From contig JAZUMQ010000012.1 of the NCBI GenBank assembly GCA_045603745.1, forward strand, positions 1 through 64,000: DNA of 64,000 bases, in the 5' to 3' direction. The position numbers and the translations under genes were made by a program. Position 1 is the first letter of the stretch; every line of letters begins with the position of its first letter. Source of the stretch: RGIG995 sp045603745. Lineage in GTDB: Bacteria > Bacillota > Clostridia > Oscillospirales > UBA644. Below are positions 8,888 to 16,101 of this stretch, piece by piece. The notes below the pieces were generated by a model. The model was not told the DNA's origin. It ran no database searches and saw only the letters and a program-made list of their open reading frames with translations.

Positions 8888-9325
8888 TCAAACTCCCTGA
8901 ATTCCAAAGGTACGGTTCAGCAGTTCCAGTACGACGTTTTTTGCGGAATCGGGCAGGTATTGGGTGATGCCGGAGCAATCGGAACAAGAGAGGCGCAAGG
9001 GAATATTTTCATCTGCCAAAACCGATTCCCACAACGCCGCCAATCCTTTTCCTTCGGTCAGCCGATGCCCCCGCAGGGTCAGGCGAAAATAATTTTGTTC
9101 CACGATCAAATCCTGTTCCGAAAGACCGTCGGGCGTTCCGGCATCTTCCGGGAAGTAGACCGCCATGGTCACCTTTTCTCGGTCTACTACGAAGGCGTCA
9201 ACGGAAATGCACTGTTCTCCCAAGGTGTTCAAAATCTCGGTCAGCCGTTCCCGGGGGAACACCAACAAGATCGCCCCCGGACGCAGATCCGCCCCGGTCA
9301 CGGTTTCTTCTAAATTGAATTTCAT
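8888..9325 (-). CDS. Conserved hypothetical protein, possible ACT-like regulatory domain
   Basis: 145 residues with no signal peptide or membrane segment. ATG 9325 has AGGAG. I do not recognise it with certainty. The alternating beta/alpha pattern and the end of the protein (a Ser-Cys strand followed by a helix that closes with LNRTFGIQGV) recall the ACT repeats at the C-terminus of aspartokinases. The next gene upstream on the same strand is dapA, in the same lysine/diaminopimelate pathway, which would suit a stand-alone regulatory subunit. This is inference; a plain hypothetical protein is an equally safe label. Confidence 0.6.
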   Translation of the reverse strand: MKFNLEETVTGADLRPGAILLVFPRERLTEILNTLGEQCISVDAFVVDREKVTMAVYFPEDAGTPDGLSEQDLIVEQNYFRLTLRGHRLTEGKGLAALWESVLADENIPLRLSCSDCSGITQYLPDSAKNVVLELLNRTFGIQGV

Positions 9326-9352
9326 AAAGATCTCCTATGAAATGGTTTTGTG

Positions 9353-9405
9353 CTCATCTTTTTTTTGGAAAAAAGAAAGATGAATAAAGAAAAGCCGAAG
9401 TTCGG
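9353..9405. repeat. Dispersed double-hairpin element, copy B, acting as dapA terminator
   Basis: An imperfect CATCTTTTTTT / AAAGAAAGATG inverted repeat is followed by GCCGAA/TTCGGC (9393-9405). Read on the minus strand the second hairpin is followed by TTTTCTTTA, a good intrinsic terminator for dapA. Confidence 0.65.
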
Positions 9406-9437
9406 CGAAATTCTTCCGCAAAGGGAAGATGCCGGTT

Positions 9438-10325
9438 TTATACTTCGATTCGTAATTCCCCTATGGTTTTGAACAGTTCCTCTTTTTCTTCCTCGTTGAG
9501 TGGGCAAAGGGGTAATCTGAGGTATTGTTCCGGATACCCCAAATATTCCAGCGCCGCCTTCACGGGCACGGGGTTGGTTTTTTTGAACAACGTCCCAACC
9601 AAGGGCATCAGGCGGATTTGCAGTTCCGCCGCCCCGGTCACGTCCCCCGAAAACCATTTTTCACATAGATTATGTACGACTCTGGGCAGAATATTCGACG
9701 CCACCGAAATAACCCCCAGCCCGCCGATGGACAAAAAGGGAACGATGCAACCGTCGTCTCCGGAATAGATGGGCAGATCGTCGCCGCAAAGATTTCGCAC
9801 CGTCGCCGCCGTCTGCAAAGATCCTCCGGCATCTTTCAATCCGGCAATATTAGGGTGTTTTGACAAGATTTTTAAGGTTTCGGGGGCAATTCCGCACCCG
9901 GTTCTCCCCGGCACGTGGTAGACGATGACCGGTGAACCGCAATCTGCCAATGCCTCGTAATGTTTCAAAATACCGTCCTGTCCCGGCTTGTTGTAATAGG
10001 GACAGACCGCTAAAACTCCGTCCACCCCCAGATGTTGGGCGCTTTTGGTCAAAGCGATGGATTGGGCGGTATTGTTGGTTCCGGTTCCCGCGATGACCGG
10101 GACTCTGCCCGAAGTTTTCCAAAGGGTGTATTCAATCACCGAAAGACGCTCTTTTTCGCTCATCGTGGCACTTTCTCCCGTCGTTCCGCAGGGGACGAGG
10201 GCGTCGGTTCCGGCGGAGATCTGACCGTCGATCAATCGTCCTAAAGTCTCGTAATCAATGGTTCCGTCGGCAAAAAACGGGGTCACCAACGCCGTGGCAC
10301 TGCCTTGGAAAATAGGTTGCTTCAT
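9438..10325 (-). CDS. dapA: 4-hydroxy-tetrahydrodipicolinate synthase
   Basis: 295 residues, full family length. It condenses pyruvate with aspartate semialdehyde in diaminopimelate/lysine synthesis in the cytosol. Visible residues: CGTTGES (46-52), the catalytic Tyr136 in VIVYHVPGRTG, Arg141, and the Schiff-base Lys164 in AGLKDAGG. ATG 10325 follows GGGAGG. In a spore former the product also feeds dipicolinic acid. It is followed on the same strand by the possible ACT-like gene. The divergent ZIP transporter starts 97 bp away; I see no clear riboswitch in the short region between them. Confidence 0.95.
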   Translation of the reverse strand: MKQPIFQGSATALVTPFFADGTIDYETLGRLIDGQISAGTDALVPCGTTGESATMSEKERLSVIEYTLWKTSGRVPVIAGTGTNNTAQSIALTKSAQHLGVDGVLAVCPYYNKPGQDGILKHYEALADCGSPVIVYHVPGRTGCGIAPETLKILSKHPNIAGLKDAGGSLQTAATVRNLCGDDLPIYSGDDGCIVPFLSIGGLGVISVASNILPRVVHNLCEKWFSGDVTGAAELQIRLMPLVGTLFKKTNPVPVKAALEYLGYPEQYLRLPLCPLNEEEKEELFKTIGELRIEV

Positions 10326-10422
10326 ATCATTGCCTCCCTTATCGCAATTCGGTATTCCATTCTATTCCGCACCCCCTTGTTTCGTTCTGCATATTCTGTC
10401 GTAGACCGAAAGGAGGATCCAT

Positions 10423-11205
10423 ATGCGCTCGGAATTGATTTGCGGACTTTTTTTGCCGTTTTTCGGAACGGTATTGGGAGCCGGTTGTGTATTTTTTATG
10501 AAAAAAACCATGGATTCCCGATTGCGGCGAGCCTTGACTGGATTTGCCGCAGGGGTCATGACCGCGGCATCGGTCTGGAGTCTTTTGATCCCAGCCATGA
10601 ACCGGTCGGAATCTTTGGGCTCTCTCGCCTTTTTCCCTGCTCTTTTGGGACTTTGGCTGGGAATCGGATTTTTATTGTTGCTGGATCGGATGATCCCTCA
10701 TTTACATTTGGGAAACGGACTTGCGGAGGGGCCGGAAAGTAAACTGAAACGGTCTTCCAAATTGGTGTTGGCGGTTACGCTTCACAATTTGCCGGAAGGC
10801 ATGGCAGTAGGAGTGGTTTTGGCAGGTTTCTTGCAGGGAGAACCGGGAATTACCGGAGCCACGGTGACGGCACTTGCGTTTGGAATTGCATTGCAGAATT
10901 TCCCGGAAGGGGCAGTGATCTCCTTGCCTTTGCGTGCCGAAGGAATGAAAAAGGGAAATGCTTTTTGGCAGGGCGCTCTTTCCGGAATCGTGGAACCCAT
11001 CGGTGCGGCGCTGACCCTTCTCGCGGCAGGCTTGATCACCCCCGCCCTGCCGGTGCTTCTCTCCTTCGCCGCAGGTGCCATGCTTTTCGTGGTGGTGGAA
11101 GAACTGATTCCCGAAATGGCAGAGGGAGATAAGGCGAATTTGGGAACGATCTTCTTCGGTGTGGGCTTTTCCCTCATGATGGCGTTGGACGTGGCGCTGG
11201 GGTAA
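10423..11205 (+). CDS. ZIP family divalent metal transporter
   Basis: 260 residues with about eight hydrophobic segments. The paired ZIP signatures are visible: HNLPEGMAVGV in helix IV and QNFPEGAVISLPL in helix V, which supply the His/Glu metal ligands. By family it imports zinc or another divalent metal across the cytoplasmic membrane. The start at ATG 10423 has GAAAGGAGG at ideal spacing. It is transcribed alone, ahead of the queA promoter. Length and motifs match ZupT/GufA-type members. Confidence 0.9.
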   Translation: MRSELICGLFLPFFGTVLGAGCVFFMKKTMDSRLRRALTGFAAGVMTAASVWSLLIPAMNRSESLGSLAFFPALLGLWLGIGFLLLLDRMIPHLHLGNGLAEGPESKLKRSSKLVLAVTLHNLPEGMAVGVVLAGFLQGEPGITGATVTALAFGIALQNFPEGAVISLPLRAEGMKKGNAFWQGALSGIVEPIGAALTLLAAGLITPALPVLLSFAAGAMLFVVVEELIPEMAEGDKANLGTIFFGVGFSLMMALDVALG

Positions 11206-11310
11206 AGAAATGGAAAGACCCAAAAAGCCAAAATCGACGGAAGCCTCGCGCCGAAGGGGAACGATGATTTTCAGATGAAAAAGTTCGATCTGCGAAACTC
11301 TTTTCCCCTC

Positions 11311-11339
11311 TTGAAATTTTTAAAAAAATATGGTATACT
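11311..11339 (+). promoter_or_regulatory. Promoter of queA
   Basis: TTGAAA, 17-bp spacer, TATACT; the -10 is 31 bp upstream of the queA ATG at 11371, leaving a leader of about 25 nt. No room for a preQ1 riboswitch. Confidence 0.75.
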
Positions 11340-11370
11340 ATACTATATTTTTACAGTTGAGGATTGCAAG

Positions 11371-12393
11371 ATGAAATTATCGGACTTTTCTTACGATTTG
11401 CCGGAAGAGCTGATTGCCCAGACGCCCTTGCAACAACGGGACGCCAGCCGCCTGTTGGTGTTGAACCGCAAGACCGGGGCGTATCAGGATCGGCATTTTA
11501 ACGATATTTTGGATTATTTTGAGCCGGGGGATTGTCTGATCGCCAACGATTCTCGGGTCATTCCCGCCCGATTACAGGCAAAACGTCCCACCGGTGGTCT
11601 GGTAGAGATCTTTTTACTTCGTCCCCATGCCCACGATCGGTGGGAATGCTTGGTGAAGCCGGGTCGAAATGCCCGGGAAGGACAGGTTCTGCTTTTGGGA
11701 GATCTGACCGCCACGGTATTGGAAGTGTTGGAAGACGGGAATCGAGTCATTTCCTTTGTTGCAGAAGACGGGGGCGACGTGACCGAAAAACTGAAAGCCT
11801 TGGGCGAAGTTCCGCTGCCCCCCTATATCCACGAAAAATTGGGCGACGCGGAACGGTATCAAACCGTTTATTCCAAAACGGAAGGGTCGGTGGCTGCTCC
11901 CACCGCCGGATTACATTTTACCCCGGAATTGTTACAGGCATTGAAGGAGAAGGGCGTAAACGTCGGTTACGTGACCCTTCACGTGGGGTTGGGAACGTTC
12001 CGTCCGGTGAAGGTGGAAGATCCCACCACTCACAAAATGCACTCGGAATATTTCATTTTACCCCAAGCCACCGCCGATTTGATCAACAAAACCAAAGAGG
12101 CAGGAGGGCGCATCACCGCCGTGGGAACTACGGCAACCCGCGTTTTGGAAACGGCAGGGCGAGAGGGGTTGCCTTTGACGGCAAAAAGCGGAGATACGGA
12201 TATTTTTATTTATCCCGGCTTTGAATTTCGGGTCATCGACCGGCTGATCACCAACTTCCATCTGCCGGAAAGCACTCTGATCATGTTGGTTTCCGCCTTT
12301 TCCAGGCGAGAATTCGTTCTCGATGCCTACCGCCACGCCGTGGAGGAAAAATATCGCTTTTTCTCCTTCGGCGACGCGATGCTGATAAAATAA
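11371..12393 (+). CDS. queA: S-adenosylmethionine:tRNA ribosyltransferase-isomerase
   Basis: 340 residues. QueA transfers and isomerises the ribose of SAM onto preQ1-tRNA in queuosine synthesis. The protein starts MKLSDFSYDLPEELIAQ, the standard QueA N-terminus, and TAGLHFTPELL and NFHLPESTLIMLVSAF are conserved blocks. I chose ATG 11371, preceded by TGAGG and just after the promoter; the frame continues upstream to 11275 but that part lies across the promoter. tgt follows after a toxin remnant and a repeat tract, so the usual queA-tgt-yajC order is kept but stretched. Confidence 0.95.
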   Translation: MKLSDFSYDLPEELIAQTPLQQRDASRLLVLNRKTGAYQDRHFNDILDYFEPGDCLIANDSRVIPARLQAKRPTGGLVEIFLLRPHAHDRWECLVKPGRNAREGQVLLLGDLTATVLEVLEDGNRVISFVAEDGGDVTEKLKALGEVPLPPYIHEKLGDAERYQTVYSKTEGSVAAPTAGLHFTPELLQALKEKGVNVGYVTLHVGLGTFRPVKVEDPTTHKMHSEYFILPQATADLINKTKEAGGRITAVGTTATRVLETAGREGLPLTAKSGDTDIFIYPGFEFRVIDRLITNFHLPESTLIMLVSAFSRREFVLDAYRHAVEEKYRFFSFGDAMLIK

Positions 12394-12584
12394 AGAAGGT
12401 TATCACTGCTCTTGCGAACGGTGAAACACTGGAAGCAAAATATCGTGACCATTTGCTTACCGGTGATTACGGTGGTTATCGGGAATGTCACATTCAACCG
12501 GATTGGTTGCTGGTATATCAAATAGACGGAGATCAATTGATCTTGTTCTTGGCTCGAACGGGTACACATAGTGACTTGTTTTGA
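12393..12584 (+). pseudogene. Remnant of a YafQ/RelE-type toxin gene (C-terminal part)
   Basis: From the queA stop codon onward one frame reads KKVITALANGETLEAKYRDH, continues with a TGDYGGYRECH block and a QPDWLLVYQ block, and ends HSDLF-stop at 12584: about 63 codons. This is the C-terminal two thirds of a YafQ-family mRNA interferase, including the His, Asp-Trp, His and Phe positions of the active site. The first 25-30 residues, any start codon and the DinJ-type antitoxin are missing. The frame runs into the end of queA. It is most likely a decayed toxin-antitoxin insertion between queA and tgt. Confidence 0.8.
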
Positions 12585-12588
12585 GGTT

Positions 12589-12621
12589 TACCGGTTGGTT
12601 TGTGCAATCTACCAATCGGTA
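12589..12621 (+). terminator. Hairpin after the toxin remnant
   Basis: TACCGGTTGGT / ACCAATCGGTA stem with an 11-nt loop, followed by AAAATCTTAT. The T-run is weak, so this may be only a partial terminator. Confidence 0.5.
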
Positions 12622-12662
12622 AAATCTTATATAGCATCGGGATCGTAGATGCAACGTATTTC

Positions 12663-12769
12663 GAGTTAAGAGTTAAGAGTGAAGAGTGAAGAGAAAAACA
12701 TTTATCTCCACTCTCCACTCTCCTATCTCTACTCTCCTATCCCTACTCTCCTATCTCCACTCTTCACTC
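12663..12769. repeat. Inverted heptamer repeat tracts (GAGTKAA)n and (TCYAYTC)n
   Basis: Four to five GAGTTAA/GAGTGAA units (12663-12697) are followed after 9 bp by nine units of the opposite strand form (TCCACTC, TCCTATC, TCTACTC; 12707-12769). The two arms are complementary at heptamer scale and could fold into a long imperfect hairpin ahead of tgt. Confidence 0.85.
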
Positions 12770-12813
12770 TCAAATAAACCGTGGGGCTGTTTTCCCCATA
12801 GGAGGATAAAATT

Positions 12814-13944
12814 ATGTTTACCTTGTTAAAGACGGAAGGTGCTGCGCGACGGGGTCGATTCGAGACCGTTCACGGTACCATCGAAACGCCGGTGTTCATG
12901 AACGTGGGCACTGCCGCCGCCATTAAAGGCGGACTTTCTGCCTTGGATCTGAAAGATTTGGGCACGCAGGTTTTACTCTGCAATACCTACCATCTGCATC
13001 TGCGTCCGGGAGACGATGTGGTTGCCGCTCAAGGGGGGCTTCACAAATTTACCCGATGGGACAAGCCGATCCTCACCGACAGCGGCGGATTTCAGGTTTT
13101 TTCCCTTTCGTCTTTGCGGAAGATCTCCGAAGAAGGGGTGACCTTTGCCTCTCACCTGGACGGACACCGGATCTTTATGGGACCGGAAGAGAGTATGCAG
13201 ATTCAATCTCATCTGGCGTCTACCATTGCCATGGCATTTGACGAATGCGTTGAAAATCCCGCGGAATATGATTATGCCAAGCGTTCTTGTGAACGTACTT
13301 TCCGGTGGCTTGTGCGATGCAAAAACGAAATGGATCGGCTGAATTCTCTTCCCGAAACCATCAACAAAAACCAGATGCTTTTCGGCATCAATCAGGGTTG
13401 CACCTACGAAGATCTGCGGGTCAAACACATGAAACAGATCTCCGAATTGGGACTGGACGGTTACGCCATCGGCGGCCTTGCGGTGGGAGAACCCGCCCCG
13501 GAAATGTATCGGGTCATTGAAGCGGTGGAACCCTTTATGCCCAAGGACAAGCCTCGGTATCTGATGGGAGTGGGAACTCCGGTAAACATTTTGGAGGCGG
13601 TGCATCGAGGCGTGGATTTCTTCGATTGCGTTATGCCTTCCCGGAATGCGCGGCACGGCCATTTGTTCACCTCAAAGGGAATCATCAATATTAATAACGA
13701 AAAATATAAAAACGACGATTCACCCATCGACGAAAATTGCGACTGCCCCACCTGTAAAAACTTCTCTCGCGCGTATCTGCGCCACCTGATCAAGGCGGAC
13801 GAAATGCTGGGTGCCCGACTTGTGGTGGCTCACAATCTGCGGTTTTATAACAAACTGATGGAAGATATTCGCCAGCATCTGGATAACGGCACCTTTGAAT
13901 CCTTCTACCAAGAAAAACGCGAGATCTACGGCGTGAGGATTTGA
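12814..13944 (+). CDS. tgt: tRNA-guanine transglycosylase
   Basis: 376 residues, full length. It exchanges guanine-34 for preQ1 in GU(N)-anticodon tRNAs. Visible: TDSGGFQVFSL with the general acid/base Asp, FDCVMPSRNARHGH with the nucleophile Asp, and the zinc site in the block CDCPTC plus the following His. ATG 12814 follows AGGAGG. It acts directly before queA in the pathway and lies downstream of it, separated by the toxin remnant and heptamer repeats. A double-hairpin element sits right after the stop. Confidence 0.97.
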   Translation: MFTLLKTEGAARRGRFETVHGTIETPVFMNVGTAAAIKGGLSALDLKDLGTQVLLCNTYHLHLRPGDDVVAAQGGLHKFTRWDKPILTDSGGFQVFSLSSLRKISEEGVTFASHLDGHRIFMGPEESMQIQSHLASTIAMAFDECVENPAEYDYAKRSCERTFRWLVRCKNEMDRLNSLPETINKNQMLFGINQGCTYEDLRVKHMKQISELGLDGYAIGGLAVGEPAPEMYRVIEAVEPFMPKDKPRYLMGVGTPVNILEAVHRGVDFFDCVMPSRNARHGHLFTSKGIININNEKYKNDDSPIDENCDCPTCKNFSRAYLRHLIKADEMLGARLVVAHNLRFYNKLMEDIRQHLDNGTFESFYQEKREIYGVRI

Positions 13945-13954
13945 GGGGGGGGAC

Positions 13955-14027
13955 GTTCTTTTCTTTTTCAGGAGAAAAAGAAAAGAACCAAAAGAAAAAG
14001 CCAAAGCCGGCGAATTTCATTCGCCGG
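13955..14027. repeat. Dispersed double-hairpin element, copy C
   Basis: Perfect 15-bp inverted repeat GTTCTTTTCTTTTTC (13955-13969) / GAAAAAGAAAAGAAC (13974-13988), then CAAAAGAAAAAGCC, then a CCGGCGAA/TTCGCCGG hairpin (14007-14027). It begins 11 bp after the tgt stop. Confidence 0.8.
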
Positions 14028-14089
14028 GAGAAGAATATATTTTTATTTTTCCTCGGTGCAAGAATAACACCGCCCTCAGCTTTTCTTTG

Positions 14090-14121
14090 GTGCTTTCTTT
14101 TCGCGAAAAGAAAGTACACCG
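14090..14121. repeat. Half copy of the pyrimidine/purine inverted repeat
   Basis: GGTGCTTTCTTTTCG / CGAAAAGAAAGTACACC, a near-perfect hairpin of the same type as copies C-E but without the second stem. The 14122-14238 remainder upstream of yajC is AT-rich and has a TATAAT at 14189 with no clear -35. Confidence 0.65.
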
Positions 14122-14238
14122 TTCCCTTCCATCTCCATAGTTTAGAAAAACGTTTCACTTTCGCCCTTAAAATCTTACACTTGATGCATATAATGGACTT
14201 ATTAAAATATCGTATTAAAATTTCGGAGGTATCTCAAA

Positions 14239-14598
14239 ATGAATCTCACCAATCTTATCCTTCTCGCTACTGACATTGCAACCGACGGCGGCGCTTCCAC
14301 CAAGACTCCCTTGGAAAGTCTGTGGGGAATCCTTGGTTCGATTCTCCCCTTTGCGCTGATCATCGTTGTATTCTATTTCTTCCTCATTCGTCCTCAGAAG
14401 AAGCAACAGAAAGAAACCGAACAGATGCGCTCTTCCATTCAGGTTGGCGATCAGGTCACCACCATCGGAGGAATCGTCGGTACGATCCGTCAGATCAAAG
14501 ACGATGGAGAATTGTACGTCATCGAAACCGGTGCCAACAACGACCGTCTGACCATTCACAAGTGGGCGATTCAGTCCAAAGATACGATTTCGGAATAA
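14239..14598 (+). CDS. yajC: Preprotein translocase subunit YajC
   Basis: 119 residues. One N-terminal membrane helix (about 30-52, ending FYFFLIRPQKKQQKE, the family signature) is followed by a small soluble beta domain (GDQVTTIGGIVGTI). YajC associates with SecDF at the Sec translocon. ATG 14239 has GGAGG. Position after queA and tgt is conserved in many bacteria, usually with secD/secF downstream; here those genes are absent and a TIGR04086 protein follows. Confidence 0.93.
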   Translation: MNLTNLILLATDIATDGGASTKTPLESLWGILGSILPFALIIVVFYFFLIRPQKKQQKETEQMRSSIQVGDQVTTIGGIVGTIRQIKDDGELYVIETGANNDRLTIHKWAIQSKDTISE

Positions 14599-14691
14599 TA
14601 ATCCGTTCTTTCCCACAATCCGGCGGGGGAATGTTTGAAGGGCTTTCGGCATAAAGTGTACAAACAATATTTTATGCCTGGAGTTGATTTT

Positions 14692-15072
14692 ATGGAACAG
14701 ACCTCTGCCGTCCTCCTGCGGGTGGCGAAGGGTGCGTTGTTGGGGCTTTGCGTAGCGCTTGGCTCTGCACTTCTTCTGACCTTGCTTTTTTCCGCCTTGC
14801 TTGCGCTTGGAATCCCCGATGGGGTCATTCCCTTTTTTGCCCATCTGACCGTATTGTTTGCGGCGTTGGGGGGAGGTTTGGCTGCGGGAATCAAAGGAAA
14901 AGAAAACGGCCTGATGTTGGGATTGTCCACCGGAATTGCCTTATTTCTCTTGCATCTGCTTCTTTCGGCGTTGTTTGGAGAGATTTCCCTGTCCCTTCTG
15001 ACCTATCTTGCGGCAGAAGTTTTGGGTGGGGCATTGGGTGGAATTTTGGGCGTAAACCTGCGCCGGACATGA
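14692..15072 (+). CDS. TIGR04086 family membrane protein
   Basis: 126 residues with four hydrophobic helices and Gly-rich turns (GGGLAAGIKGKENGL, LGGALGGILGVNLRR), the pattern of TIGR04086/YrzE-like proteins that often sit beside yajC in Firmicutes. Role unknown. ATG 14692 is preceded by GGAG; the open frame extends to 14635 but lacks a ribosome site. A terminator follows at 15086. Confidence 0.8.
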   Translation: MEQTSAVLLRVAKGALLGLCVALGSALLLTLLFSALLALGIPDGVIPFFAHLTVLFAALGGGLAAGIKGKENGLMLGLSTGIALFLLHLLLSALFGEISLSLLTYLAAEVLGGALGGILGVNLRRT

Positions 15073-15085
15073 ACAAAAAAAGAAG

Positions 15086-15120
15086 ATCCGTCGGTGGGTT
15101 TTGCCTTCCGACGGATTTTT
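15086..15120 (+). terminator. Intrinsic terminator of the yajC transcript
   Basis: ATCCGTCGG/CCGACGGAT stem, 13-nt loop, TTTTT tail. Confidence 0.8.
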
Positions 15121-15199
15121 ACGTTATAGGGCTTGGTAAAAAACCGTATCCTTTTCCCTTTTCCGGAAACAATAAATCCCGAAAGGAAGGGATTTATTG

Positions 15200-15583
15200 A
15201 TGGAGTTGGTTTTTTACGGTTTTGCCTTTGTGCTGGGGGGAACGATCTATCAGACGCTGGAGTTGTGGTGGCGTCGCCGAACCCATTGGACCATGTTTTT
15301 GGCGGGAGGTCTTTGTGCGGTATTGCTGGATTTTCTCTGCAACGGCGTGTTTTTTGCGTTGCCTCTGCCTTTTAAATGCCTTTTGGGAGCATTGATCATC
15401 ACCGCCGTGGAATTTTCCTTCGGTTGCGTGGTCAATTTGAAACTGGGCATGAACGTGTGGGATTATTCCAATCTGCGAGGAAATATTTTGGGACAAGTCT
15501 GCCCCTATTTTTCCGCGTTGTGGTGTGTGTTGTCTTTGCCCGCGTTATTGCTTTTGAATTTACTTCACACGGTCATCGTGTGA
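15200..15583 (+). CDS. CmpB-type putative ABC transporter permease (PF06541-like)
   Basis: 127 residues with four hydrophobic segments. The stretch EFSFGCVVNLKLGMNVWDYS followed by NLRGNILGQVCP is the hallmark of the putative ABC-transporter type IV (CmpB) family of Clostridia. No ATPase is encoded nearby, so transport is unproven. ATG 15200 follows GGAAGG; an in-frame TTG one codon upstream is possible. The next gene starts 14 bp after its stop, so the two are cotranscribed. Confidence 0.85.
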   Translation: MELVFYGFAFVLGGTIYQTLELWWRRRTHWTMFLAGGLCAVLLDFLCNGVFFALPLPFKCLLGALIITAVEFSFGCVVNLKLGMNVWDYSNLRGNILGQVCPYFSALWCVLSLPALLLLNLLHTVIV

Positions 15584-15597
15584 GAAAGGAGCCTTTC

Positions 15598-16071
15598 ATG
15601 AAATTATTGTTCAAACAACGCTTTTTTTCTTGGTTGGATTCCTACGACGTGTATTATGAAAACGGTGACGTTGCCTATACCGTCAAGGGGCAACTGAGTT
15701 GGGGCAAACTTTTGAAGATCTTCGATGCCCAAGGAAACCACGTGGGAACGGTGGAACAACAGATTTTTACCTTTCTTCCCAAATTTGACCTCTATGAGGG
15801 GGAAGAGCTGTTTTCCACCCTCTGCAAAGAATTTACGTTTTTTACGCCCCGCTATTATTTTGACGGCGGCCCCTGTTGGGAGATGGAAGGCGACTTCTTT
15901 GGCTGGGATTATTCTCTGACCGATCCGGAAGGAAATTCCGTGGCGGTCATCTCCAAGGAACTTTGGAACTGGACCGATACATATTCCATCGAAATTTTTG
16001 ATCCCAACAACGCCTTGTGCGCGTTGATGTCGGTCATCGCCATCGACGCGGTTCAGGCACAAAACGATTGA
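15598..16071 (+). CDS. LURP-one-related (YxjI-like) family protein
   Basis: 157 residues from ATG 15598, with AAAGGAG. The order KLLFKQRFFSWLDSYDVYYE ... VGTVEQQIFTFLPKFDLYEG ... and a second similar half ending in the Asp/Ala-rich AIDAVQAQND are typical of the LOR/YxjI beta-barrel fold, a membrane-tethered tubby-like fold of unknown bacterial function. There is no signal peptide. It is the last gene before a bidirectional terminator. Confidence 0.82.
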   Translation: MKLLFKQRFFSWLDSYDVYYENGDVAYTVKGQLSWGKLLKIFDAQGNHVGTVEQQIFTFLPKFDLYEGEELFSTLCKEFTFFTPRYYFDGGPCWEMEGDFFGWDYSLTDPEGNSVAVISKELWNWTDTYSIEIFDPNNALCALMSVIAIDAVQAQND

Positions 16072-16101
16072 AAAGAGCACGCTTTTTCAAGCGTGCTCTT
16101 T
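16072..16101. terminator. Bidirectional terminator between converging genes
   Basis: AAAGAGCACGC / GCGTGCTCTTT stem with an 8-nt loop; A-run left and T-run right let it serve both the LOR gene and the converging HD gene. Confidence 0.85.
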
